Shown here piece after piece: positions 23,666 to 33,735 of a stretch of DNA of 64,000 nucleotides. This stretch comes from Reticulitermes speratus (lineage: Eukaryota; Arthropoda; Insecta; Blattodea; Rhinotermitidae), in contig JAJKFL010000005.1 in the NCBI GenBank assembly GCA_021186555.1, positions 41,195,135 through 41,259,134 on the forward strand. Reading direction: 5' to 3'. Each line of letters starts with the position of its first letter. The stretch's first letter is position 1. The position numbers and the translations under genes are program-made. Below the pieces are notes generated by a model. That model did not search any database. It was not told the origin of the DNA and saw only the letters and a list, made by a program, of their open reading frames with translations.

Positions 23666-24772
23666 ACTGCTAACAGCCAGCCACTTGACCATATTATGAG
23701 TCGTAACTTTAATGTTCGTTATACATAACATTTCATTTACCGTGCGGTCTTCAGTAATGGCTCCACATACGGATTGAAATTGTCTTTTATGTCGTTAATG
23801 ACCATTAAATATTTAAGGCCTGCTATATAATCTGCAATATTACTATAAATTTCCGTTTTACTTATTTTTACTCCTTCCTCCTAAATACTACTTTTTCATT
23901 GTTTCATTCATTTATTTTGTGGTTATTTAAACGACACTATTTTCACGTGTGTTTCAAATGACGTACAGATTTACGGATATTAAACTAAGACATATTGTGT
24001 ACGGCACATTGTTTTCGCTTTATTTTTGTTACAAAATAACTTTTCGGAAGCTGATTTTATCACGCAGAAATAGATTCGAAGATAAATTTGTACAATTTTG
24101 TAAGGTTCTGATAATGGCATATCACATCTGAAGTTGTTAACTTTATGGATTGTTTCCATATTCTACTAAATTAGAAGTGGTCAAATTAATACAACATTAC
24201 GTTTTGGGGGCAGGATCGGCCTGAAGACAGGGGCCGATTCTGTCCGCTCTCTAGTGTGTGTGTGTGTCAGTTCTTATAACACCTCTTCAGGCTCTTCAGT
24301 TAGTCGCATCTGCCAGTCAATAATACCGTTCTTCAGCTACACTAGTTACATTGAGGTTAGTGCATAAACGACCGAAGGGCATCGTACGTTTTCTCTTCTT
24401 CCACTTGCTCAGTTCTCAGGTATTGGTGACGCAGGCGTTACATAGCCTAGGTTCACGAATGCCAATTATGTTGACTTTATGAGAAAGTTTATTTAACGAC
24501 ACTGTGTCAACTAATTATATTAGTGTCGAATATAAAACGGAGGTAATAATATTGTCTTTGAAAAGGTGTGGAATTGTAACTATTTTAAAGTTCTTTATCT
24601 CACCTTAAATTTCCTGAAATGTGTGAGCAAAACTTTGTATGGCTGATTCTGTGGGTATGTTTCTGAATCCTGCCAAAAAGCTATAAGATCTGAAGAATTG
24701 TGTACTGTGGTTGGAGGTTATGATAACATCAAGTTGATGAATATATTGATATTTTATTCTATTTTTGAATTA
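23666..24772. other. No recognisable gene
   Basis: AT-rich noncoding sequence with a short (GT)n at 24255-24267. Confidence 0.5.
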
Positions 24773-25084
24773 CGGTTTAACTCGGTTATAAAGACCTCGG
24801 TTTGTGAGAAACCTCGGCTATGGCGTTATACATTCTCTGGTACCAACTAATTTCCCATAAGGCACGTGTTTTTCTGCCTTGCTTAGTACGACATACATAA
24901 ACGACCATTGTCAGTCATCTATTCCCATATGATTTTCCAACAAGTAGACTATTTTGAGAATTCAACTTACTCGTCGTCGTTGAGAAGGCAATCCCTCTAC
25001 TCTTTCAGATAGCTATATAAATCCCAAGCGTGGAAAACGACAATAGTAACGGTAATTCATGACATCAGGCTCCGTTGCACTGTA

Positions 25085-25235
25085 AATTAGATCTTCGCTC
25101 TTTTGGGATGTTAGGAAGTGTAGTTAGTAGTTAGTTACCGACGTTGCTTGGACTGCTTGACCCTTGAACATGTGACCGATAGGTTGTCCCGAAACGTCGG
25201 TAACTAACTAGCAATCTACGCTGCGTAAGAGCGAA
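25085..25235. repeat. Foldback family CGAAACGT, two-armed copy inside the Tigger-like element
   Basis: The left arm, GATCTTCGCTCTTTTGGGAT onward to TAGTTAGTTACCGACGTT, is mirrored by AACGTCGGTAACTAACTA and CGCTGCGTAAGAGCGAAGAT on the right. This copy shows the full palindrome of the family and best defines its ends. Confidence 0.75.
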
Positions 25236-25321
25236 GATACCAATGGTAATTCACTTTGTGCATAAAGTTGCCCACAACGTTGTTACTCCTGCAGTGAACA
25301 GGAGAGTGGTAGAGGGATAAC

Positions 25322-25625
25322 ATGGCCACAGTGACGAGAAAAGGAAGGTTTTGAGCATCGAAGGAAATTTAAAGTGATAGAGCAATAGAAAATGGAAAGA
25401 AAGAAAGCTGACGTGTGTCAGAAATTGGTCTCGTAAATTTCACGATCCAAACGATTTAGAAAAACAGAACCAACCAAAATTATTAGTGTGTTTGAACGGA
25501 ACGGATCGAGAATGAAGCGTTTTCGAAAGCCTGAAAGAAGTGACGTCGACGAGGCGCTGCTGAAGTGGTTTTAGCAACAGAGAAGTGACACTGTGCCAGT
25601 GACCGGTCCTCTTATCATGATAACT
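25322..25625 (+). pseudogene. Tigger/CENP-B-like transposase, N-terminal fragment
   Basis: Frame-jumping translation recovers, in order, MATV, EKRKVLSIEGNLK, GLVNFTIQTI, KIISVFERNGSRMKRFRKPE and RSDVDEALLKWF then QQRSDTVPVTGPLIM. This is the DNA-binding helix-turn-helix region (CENP-B type) of pogo/Tigger transposases, about the first 100 residues. There are at least two frameshifts and several stops (after LK, after TI, and in place of the residue following KWF). No DDE catalytic domain follows. It is a fossil with no expected function. Confidence 0.75.
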
Positions 25626-25913
25626 TTTGCTCGTTCTAAATTTTAATTGTAAGTTAATGTATTTTTATTGTAAGCCTTTATGGAAATTTACAATTATATA
25701 AGAGTAATTTTTATTCTTTCTAAGTTTTAATTGTAATTTAAGTTTAAAATATATCATAGTGTAAACATTTAAATAGTGTGCCTATAGGTTTGTATTGCGT
25801 CTTAAAATATTTTTCCTTCACTTTCACCATACACCTTGCTTAGAGCGACACTCATTTATAACGACACAATTTATTTGGTCACTTTCATGATGTTATAAAC
25901 GATTTCGACTGTA

Positions 25914-27376
25914 CTTTAACGTTCCATTATCATGCTTTCTATTCGAGGGTCTGTGACATGCGAGGAAACTGTCACTCTGCCCATCCGTATGTTTCGCCTC
26001 AGAAAATACTCAAGCGAATTTGAGCAAAACTTTATATTTCTTTATGCACTGAAATTATCCGTATACATTTATTAGCCTATCGATTCTATCTATCCATTAC
26101 TCTATACAGAGATGAAATGTAACTTAACACTTAAAAAAATGAAGTAAGATACAAAATATTGGTAATATAAAGTGTAGATCTTATTGCAAATTAAAATTTT
26201 TACACATTTTATGTTATATATTTAACCAAAAAGCGAAGATAATATGTGAGTCTACAACCGAGGTGGTAGGCGGTTGTAGTACATCTGTTTACTTTGCAGT
26301 AACAAATTCATCTAAGCATTAACTTTACCTGCAGCGAGTGAAAATCAGGACGAATAAATTGTACAAAATTTCAGGGGAACTATTTTGTAATATACGTAAT
26401 CCACATTTCAATACATCTTCACCGACTTTTTTCATAGAGTATATTTAGCACAAGATATAAAAGGGGAAAAGTGGGTATCATTCATTCCAGTTGTAATTTA
26501 TTTTGCATAAAATATTATCACATTTTTAAACAATATTATAATGTTAGTATTTTACCGTTATTAATCTACTAACTAATGCAATTACTTATACAGAGTACGA
26601 CTGTCAAATGAACAATTGGAGCATTGCTCTTACTAAAAGGAACGAGATTAATGCATTCCCTAAACGGAAAAACGATTTACAAGACGCTTTGTTCTTACGT
26701 GACAAACAATATTACAGTTCTTGAAAATGTCATTTTCCCCATCGTTATCATCAACATGATTATTAATATTATATCTAATCGTCAGAAAAATAAATATAAA
26801 TAGTTATAGAACATTAGATTTAAAAAAGTCAAGTAAATTATTTACAATTATGTTACAAGTGTTTGCGTTTTACATAACTACTGGCTTTAAAACCAAAGCT
26901 TTAATTTTTACATCTTGATAGATTTCATGTGAAGTTGTGAATGTCATACTCAAGACATTTTAAGACGATGTTAGACAAGAAAAGCCTAGAGGGCCTTGCA
27001 CTATTAACAGTAGGTGTAGGAAGTACTGACAAAAATATTTTTCTGCAAATTGATACAAGCTGAAACAATTCTTCGAGTGTTAAAAATGGAAGTCCCTTCA
27101 TTGAAAAATAGGAAACACAAATGCGGAATTCAGCCACTTTAGTAATTCTTACAGCAAATTTAATATCCATCTTCCTGCAGTCTTACAGATTATTTATCTC
27201 ATTTATAAGGTTGTCAACCAAAAATCATAAAGTTCATAGTTTTGCTCCTATTAATAACCCTTACAATCAAACCTTTTCACATAAATTTGTGTCCTTTCTT
27301 GTCGCAATTTACAATATACATTTATGTTGCTCAATAATCTTGTCGCTCGTTCTGTACGTTCCTTGCTGTACGATCG
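25914..27376. other. Downstream flank of the resilin-like gene
   Basis: AT-rich. The part next to 27376 should hold the 3' UTR of the minus-strand gene: an ATTAAA poly(A) signal variant lies at 27164-27159 on the minus strand and another near 26901. No gene recognised farther left. Confidence 0.45.
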
Positions 27377-27601
27377 TCAGTAGGGCCCAGACACACGAGC
27401 TCCAGCAGTGCCTTCGTATCGGATGTGCGGCTTGTATCCGTCTTGGTCCGCCTCATATTCCACGATTTGGGTCCTGCCGTCGGGTAGTAGGACATGGTAG
27501 GAGCCGCGGGCATTTTCGTATTGCCGAGTCTCTTCCTGGCCGAACACTGTACCATACTCATTCGCCTCCACCTCGTAAGAGAACTCGTAATTCGCGGGTT
27601 C
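27377..27601 (-). CDS. Last exon: Rebers-Riddiford chitin-binding domain
   Basis: Starts after TTATTTGCAG with EPANYEFSYEVEANEYG and ends GARVSGPY-stop. The domain core YHVLLPDGRTQIVEYEAD, then QDGYKP, fits the Rebers-Riddiford consensus (G-x(7)-D-G-x(6)-Y-x-A-D-x(2)-G-Y-x-P). The LLPDGR and QIVEYEADQ-GY-P-IRYEG wording is very close to the pro-resilin subgroup. Conserved aromatics that would face the chitin chain are all present. The domain is C-terminal, with only a short tail of about 8 residues, so the second, Gly-rich elastic block found after the domain in fly resilin is absent. The exon is markedly more GC-rich than its flanks. Confidence 0.9.
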   Translation of the reverse strand, partial: EPANYEFSYEVEANEYGTVFGQEETRQYENARGSYHVLLPDGRTQIVEYEADQDGYKPHIRYEGTAGARVSGPY

Positions 27602-30600
27602 CTGCAAATAAGCGTCACGTCTCAGTGTTCAGCCAGCGTGGACCGTCTTGCATACCTTGATTATATTTTTGTAACATCAGATGTTACCTGTATAAACAGC
27701 AATACTGATGGTGATAATGATGATGATTATGATTATGATTATGATTGTCCAAGATTAGTAGAAATAGGATGAGATAGGCAGGACATGCGGTATGAGTGGA
27801 GTGATTTGCGAATCATACTTTTCGTTTATAACTCTGAAGATAGAGCTACTTGGGAAACCTAAACGCAGATGGGGGGACCACTCTTAATGAAAATTGAATA
27901 AATACTTTGTGAGGATGAAGAGTGGATTCATTTGACCCAATGTGTGGTAGAATCGCTGGATCTCCTGAACATGGTAATGAACAGTGGGGTTCCACAAACA
28001 GCAGGGATTTTTTTTACTAGGTGAGTGATTACTTGTTCATAGCAAATACTCTGCTCCACGGAGTGGCTTAGTTAGCTACAGAGAGTTTCACCAATAATGG
28101 ACGAAGTAGGTAGAGTTCATCTTTGAGCCCTTTCTTCGTTCATCTGACTAACATTGATAGTCTTATTAAAGTTATAGCATGAAAATTAACATTTCGTATG
28201 CGCGACTATGAATATTCATCGCACATGGGCAGATCGAGCCCTCTGCAAACATAATAACACGTGCATAAAGATAACAGAATTGTGTGGCATAAGCAAGCTT
28301 TGCTTTCCTTTCCTTGTAACTTTAACCTACACATAACTTCGCTTTCAACTTACCGATAGAGCATCTTCATCACCGTTTCTATTCCTGAAATTTAAACTAA
28401 TGGCGTCATGTTGGTTAGGTTGAGTAGCAGCTCCAAATCTGCTTACACCAGGAACTTCATACTGGATAGATGGTGCAGGGCCTCCGAAACGGCTTGAAGT
28501 ATCAGGAACTCCATATTGGTTAGAAGGAATTCCTTCAAATCTGCTTGAGGCACCAGTCGCGATGTTTTGGTTAAAACCATTTCCAAACCGAGTTGAAGCA
28601 CCAGGGGTACCATATTGTTTAGGTGGCGTAATACCTCCGAAACGGCTTGAAGCATCGGCAGCGACGTTTTGGTTATGACCATTTGCAGGGATGTCATATT
28701 GGTTAGAAGGAGCACGGCCTGCAAATCGACTTGAAGCCTGAGGTACGCCATATTGTATAGATGGCGTACTAGTAAACCGGCTTGATGCACTAGGAGCGCC
28801 ATATTGGTTAGATGGTCCACTAACAAATCGGCTTGAAGCATCAGGAGAGCCATATTGTTTCAATGGCGTGCTAATAAATCCATTTGAGGCATCAGGTGTG
28901 CCATATTGATTAAACGGCAAATTACTAAACCGGCTTGCTGCACTCGGAGCGCCATATTGGTTAGATGGCCCACTAATAAATCGGCTTGAAGCATCAGGGG
29001 CACCATACTGGTTGGATGGTCCGCTTCGATATCGGACTGAAGCTTCAGAAGCTGCTTTACGATTGACACCATTTCCAAACCGGTTGGCAGCATTAGGAAC
29101 TCCATACTGATTAGAAGGAACCCCTCCGAATCGGCTTGAAACACCAGATGCGCCAATTTCTTTGGTCCGTTCACCTCCAAACCGACCTGAAGCGGTTCGA
29201 GAGCCTCCGAACGCTGCTGACGTCACAGACACCGAGTCCTCGTCGTCGAAACGCGAATCGTCGAGCTGGTTTGAAGGAGGGAAGGCTTCGCCCGGTGCGG
29301 CAGGCAGGTACTGGCGTTCTGGATAGGTGGGCTGTCCTTGCTCCGCCGGCAGGTATTGCCTGCTCAGGGCCTGAGCCTCAGCTCCGATCCACACCGTCAT
29401 GGCAGCCAGTAACAAGGTTAATATCTAAGGAACGATAACGCATCAGAATTATTTGTAAAATTACAAACAACAGTTTTCCTTTCTGTGGTCGTAAATAAAT
29501 TTCCACCTACGCATGTACCATAAAACTGATGACGTTTTGAAAGTAAAGTAGCAACGACTTGGTAAAGTGGATGTACAATACTTGCAGTCTGGTTAATTGT
29601 TTTGGATTAGAATTTCAGACTGGCGGTTCTGTCAGTGAGAAAGTAGATCTGGTTGGATCAGGCCTGTTTAAAGCTGAGAACATTAACAGATGCTTTCGCC
29701 TTTTCCTCACGTCCGATGGATACAAAATATGCGTCTTGTGAATTCCTATAAAGCAAGTAAAGGTGTTCTAGTGCACACGATGTAGGCATACAGGGGAGTG
29801 GACTACATTGAGACGAGTGGTCAGTGCACGCTCTGGCGCTTTACCCCCCATGGTAAGAGCTCCCGGTACCAATTAAATAAGAAGGTGGGTGGGTCTAGAA
29901 TCGGCATGGACAGTTAGGAGGAGAGAAGGATTTTTTAACCCTGATGGTAATCGAACCAGGATTCCACGGCACTCCAGTCCGTACCCTAGTCACTATACCA
30001 ACTACGCTATCCGGGCTTCAAAGCGTCTGTGCTTGTTTATAATCTCCATCCATGCGAAATGCCCTAGAGTATGTTAGATCTAGTTGCTGTCATCAAATGC
30101 CCTAGAGTATGTTAGATCTAGTTGCTGTCATCAAATACTAGAGTATGTTAGATCTAGTTGCTGTCTTCAAATCTGCTGTATGAATTTCCTGTATAAATAT
30201 AACCTCCCGCACGACGACATATTCTGTTATCTGAAGACGTCAGGTCTTCTGGAATGTTACGCCGTCGCGATTGGCTAATAACTACACAGGTTTCGAAGGA
30301 TCGTAGTACCGTCAGACACTGTCAAGCAGTCCAGAGAAGGACTTTTATGTAGGTAGCAGCCTTACGATGGTGTTATCTCCTTCCACGATGTCATACTGTT
30401 TATTGCAGTGGCAATATAGAGAAAGCCTGTAAATAGATATGTCCGTGAATCGAATCCGGGATTATCACATCAGGCATAATTTGAGAACAAAGTGAAGTAA
30501 TTTTTCGTTCCACTTATTTGTCACGACTTACAGGAAGTCGAACACCCTTAAGTGTTCACTGAAACATAATCCAAATTATTACCTTCGTGGTCGTTGCAGT

Positions 30601-33600
30601 AACTCATATGTTTCAGTTTAATGTAACTGCTTTATAAAAATATTCCTTCATAAATGATGTAAAATGTTTACATGGACTGCTTGCCTACAGCAGTAACTGT
30701 GCATTAATGTATTGACACATGGCCATACTTAAGTAGCTTGCCTTAATGTACCGGATGTCAGAATTGGGTTAACACCCACAATCACACTACGGTACGCACT
30801 ACATGTGCTGAATTACTGATTACATCACAGAGAGGTAATTATACACTCTGTTAGCAAACAGTGTCTAAATTCAAGCTTTAACCAAAGCGTCTTAATTCAT
30901 GTTCTTGAGATACGTCATAACAACTTTCATTAATAACTTAACGCATCGAACTGTATTGTCAGTCATGCATGAAGAAGCGTAATTGACTTCATCACAGTAT
31001 TAAATATTCTACGTTAGAAGTCACGACTTAGCTATACATCTCCATGACAGCTTTAGGTTAAGACGGAAATCTAGTCATAAATTTGACGTGCTTTATTAAA
31101 TGAAGGGTGTTCCAGCATGATGCACTAAATACTGAAATGTGAAGCAGAATATTAAATTACACCGATCTTAATGAAGGTCACTGTGGTATGGTTGTGTTTG
31201 ATTGAGTGATCAATCGATCGATTGATTGATTCGTTGTTGATTTCAAGATGGTAGTGGTACCAATTTAACAGTTATTTGTCAGATCGTAATCAATTCTTAG
31301 TCCAATTGACAACACTATGTAGTGACGAATGAGGTGGGAAATTATTACAAGTTGTCTGTGGATAAGGATTTGAAAGGCGAAAGTAGTGGAAGCTTCTCAA
31401 GGAGGAGTATCCATGGAGGTAGATACTTAGTTGGAAACGTAACTGTTTAGAAAGTAAGGAAGCAATTTAATTTTATTTCACCACCTGATTATAGGACCTA
31501 CCGTATTTGCTGCCCCGCTTGAGGTGTCGACTGGCTAATTATGGAGTAAATGTGGGAGACAGATATGGAAGGAAATTATGGAACCTTATGAAGGAATTGC
31601 TGTTGTCTCCAGGCTAATGTTGTCCTTTTTTTTTTTTTAGAGAGAGACCGCCTAATCTCCGCCCACGTAATTCTAACGGAGAGATGAAGAGAGACCTTTT
31701 TATGACATGACCCAAACTTTTCCACAACGCGAGGAGTTTTCAGATGTATTTTGATATCCGAATAATTTTCTTATGTTTAAACTCAGACACATCAGATGGA
31801 TGTCAGAAAAATTAATTTACTTACGCTATCAAAGTCTGTTCTTTTTCTTGTTTTTGAGTTCTTTTCTGAAACTTCTTTTCTTCTGAGTTAATTAACCCTT
31901 CACTTAAAGATACAAAAAATTTACAACATTTTGTTTTCGTATTTCCAGGATGATGAATATTGTTCTTGGTGCTAAGACAGAAACCTTATTTGTTTTACTT
32001 GACAAAGAATAACAGGAAGATGTCATTTTCATTTATATTACCAAAGCAGGAACCAGTGAAGGCACATGGAAGGAGGACAAACAGCTACACAGAGGCTTTA
32101 TTGTATCTGGCAAGTCGCATCACTGCCTTTCTCGTACCGTTACGCGTGATGACAGACTGCGTACATCTCACCGCTGTTCCTATCTGCCGTGAGTCGGGGA
32201 CCGCCATTTTAGTTCAATATATCATGCTGTGTATTTTACTGTCTTTAAAGAAGCCGCTGAAAATGATTGGCTTAGGCTCGCAGACACTCGTCACACCTAA
32301 CAAACACGTTGATTTTTGCGCGTCCGAGTTTCATGATTTAAGCGACAGAAACTGACTGGTGAGAGTCGTTAGGTAGAACAATGTCCCTATGTCAGTTTAC
32401 ACAGCAAGCGAACGACAGACAATAACATGTGAAGCAGATGAGTTTACTGTAATAACAGTGCTAGATCCAGAGATGATGATAAGGGACCAAGTACTACATA
32501 ATGTACCCAGAAATTAATGTTGTAAATAATCCCGCGCATAGCATGGCTAGAGTTAATTTGGAATAACTAACGTGCGTAGTGTGTAATGTTATTCCATCTA
32601 ATTTCCTCACTAGATAAGAGAAGGAAGGCATAAATGACATGACATGACATCATGTATTACTTTAAGACTGTCAAATGTGGTACAAAAATTTTAATTGAAA
32701 TTACGCTTTTAATGATATAACATGTTTCGGCTTTAATTCAGTCACTCAGAGGTTATTTTACACAATAAGAAATCAAATTTTACGTGAAAGATTAGGTACA
32801 AGGAATATAAATACTGCTAATTTCCAAGGGTTTCCACGCACTTCAGAGTTCTGCTATCTCGCTAGTTGTGAAGTAACCTCACAAGAACGTTTCCACTTTC
32901 AGTTAGGAAAAGGGGTTTGACCTATTTCACCCTGATTTCCTTACTACGTGTAACTTACAGAATATCTAAATTTGAACAATTTACATTTCCTTAGTTCGTA
33001 ACCCCAGATTAATAACTATTTTATATAACATAAATATTGTCAGCTGAATTTTGATTGAGTATTATTTATTCAAGCAGTAACGTTTAACTTCATGAAGCAG
33101 AATGCTTCCTGAGAAGCTGGTAGTCACTCACCTGGTTATGAAATTCTCCGTCTTGTTTGGTACTCGGTAATTTATTTCTTGACAGGAAAAAATTATTGAA
33201 CCCTGTTCTAAGCTAGACGTATTCAATTCCAACCTCACACGCTGCTTATGATTCATTTTAATATTATCCTCCCATCTGTGCGTATGTAAGTTAAGAACTG
33301 CATATTACATTAAATATACGCTTTTTATATCTATAACTTTTGAACTTCTGTAAACTGCAATTATTGTAAAGAGATTGTCCCATCTCTCCACAAATTTTTG
33401 CGATGCTCGTCAGAATATTTTTTCCACGTTAGCAATATTCATGTTCCATAATTACAGGTTTAAACAGACTTTCTCCCCAAACAAGCAATATAAACTTCAA
33501 GTATTCGGGTCTAGAAAGGGACCTAGGACACATGTGTCAGTATTCTCCTTCTGTTAGTTTATTTCTCTTTCACTGATCCACCTCTGTACATTCCAGCGCG

Positions 33601-33658
33601 AGTTACGCTTCCATTCAGACAATAAAAAGAGAAGTTTCCGCGTACGTACCGTCCTCAT
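27377..33658 (-). CDS. Pro-resilin-like cuticular protein (three coding exons)
   Basis: Secreted structural protein of the cuticle, related to pro-resilin: an extensible Tyr/Pro repeat region followed by a Rebers-Riddiford chitin-binding domain. Coding exons on the minus strand are 33658-33650 (MRT), 29424-28354 (357 codons) and 27601-27377 (74 codons plus stop), giving 434 residues. Donors are GTACGT and GTAAGT, acceptors CCTTAG and TTTGCAG, and both introns are phase 0. The join MRT-ILTLLLAAMTVWIGAEA makes a typical signal peptide. A tiny first coding exon followed by a long intron is the usual layout of insect cuticular protein genes. Unlike fly resilin the repeats are Ser/Arg/Phe-rich rather than Gly-rich, so rubber-like behaviour is inferred from YGAP motifs only. 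Transcript evidence would settle exon 1. Confidence 0.85.
27602..28353 (-). other. Intron 2 of the resilin-like gene
   Basis: Bounded by GTAAGT at the donor (28353 downward) and TTATTTGCAG at the acceptor. Contains a (GAT/TAT)n run at about 27710-27748. No other feature. Confidence 0.8.
28354..29424 (-). CDS. Exon 2: signal peptide and Tyr/Pro repeat region
   Basis: Encodes the hydrophobic core of the signal peptide, an acidic linker (LDDSRFDDEDSVSV), and about 11 copies of a 17-residue repeat of the type PSNQYGAPDASSRF plus three variable residues. YGAP/YGVP motifs recur, as in resilin, where tyrosines form dityrosine cross-links and the proline turns give extensibility. Two repeats are interrupted by an NGHNQNVA- or NGFNQNIA-type insert. 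The 51-bp DNA periodicity keeps other frames open, so overlapping reading frames at 28443-29180 are shadows. The exon ends in GDEDALS immediately before GTAAGT. Confidence 0.88.
29757..30017 (-). mobile_element. SINE family A (in intron 1)
   Basis: Minus orientation, head at 29980-30017 (reverse complement of CCAACTACGCTATCCGGGC), eroded B-box, body with CGCTTTACCCCCCATGG and tail near AAGTAAAGGTG. More diverged than the copy at 10.8 kb. Confidence 0.8.
30057..30172. repeat. 38-bp tandem repeat, three copies
   Basis: Copies start at 30057, 30095 and 30133 and share TAGAGTATGTTAGATCTAGT followed by TGCTGTC. The first two are identical; the third has changes at both ends. Lies within intron 1 of the resilin-like gene. 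Confidence 0.95.
30235..30345 (+). repeat. Foldback family CGAAACGT, half-element
   Basis: TCTTCTGGAATGTTACGCCG, TCGCGATTGGCTAATAACTA and TGTCAAGCAGTCCAGAG match the family order seen at 19.0 kb. Only one arm present. Confidence 0.55.
33095..33275 (-). pseudogene. Old LINE family 2 3' fragment
   Basis: ATTCATTTTAATATTATCCT followed by CCCATCTG corresponds to the DNIKMDL-coding segment of the 3.5 kb copy in minus orientation; the UTR portion lies at 33095-33140. No open frame. Confidence 0.5.
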
Positions 33659-33735
33659 TGTGGCGTGTGAAGTGTTCTGCAGGGATCGGTTTGGATGACT
33701 GAATAAAAAGTGAGATGCCTCATCTATTTATATAG
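33656..33735 (-). promoter_or_regulatory. Core promoter of the resilin-like gene
   Basis: On the minus strand a TATA box (TATATAAATAG, 33734-33724) precedes an arthropod initiator TCAGTC (33702-33697). The expected start A is at 33700, 32 bases after the first T of TATAAA. A 5' UTR of 42 nt leads to the ATG at 33658-33656 in the context CGCCACAATGAGG. Position, spacing and the phase-0 first exon all agree. Confidence 0.75.

Larger units (their letters stand above)
24773..25911 (+). mobile_element. Decayed pogo/Tigger-like DNA transposon
   Basis: The left end reads TA then CGGTTTAACTCGGTTATAA (TA at 24771-24772). The right end reads, inverted, CAGTCGAAATCGTTTATAAC and abuts TA at 25912-25913. 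This fits eroded terminal inverted repeats and the TA target duplication of the Tc1/mariner superfamily. Between them lies the N-terminal part of a Tigger-type transposase (25322-25625). The total of about 1.14 kb is far below a full-length element of roughly 2-3 kb, so most of the catalytic domain has been deleted. A separate palindromic repeat sits inside at about 25085-25235. Confidence 0.65.
29425..33649 (-). other. Intron 1 of the resilin-like gene (4.2 kb)
   Basis: Runs from GTACGTACG at 33649 to CCTTAG at 29425. It holds a SINE (29.76-30.02 kb), a 38-bp repeat in three copies (30.06-30.17 kb), half a foldback element (30.24-30.35 kb), a damaged hammerhead-like motif (32.70-32.75 kb) and an old LINE fragment (33.10-33.28 kb). 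The open frame at 31960-32355 (131 codons) has no recognisable domain and is judged chance. Confidence 0.7.

Noticed and set aside
25930..26140. Possible dispersed repeat related to 42129-42260
   Set aside because: Resemblance rests on short phrases only; could not be aligned convincingly.
27121..27660. 179-codon plus-strand frame opposite the last resilin exon
   Set aside because: Antisense shadow of the chitin-binding exon and its UTR.
28443..29180. Two frames overlapping exon 2 of the resilin-like gene
   Set aside because: Shadows of the 51-bp coding repeat in another frame; no signal peptide, domain or splice support.
31960..32355. 131-codon frame in intron 1
   Set aside because: No domain, no splice context, composition like random AT-rich sequence.
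32695..32750. Minus-strand GAAACATGTT motif as a functional hammerhead
   Set aside because: The core is interrupted (CTGAGTGA) and the flanks do not pair, so at most a relic.
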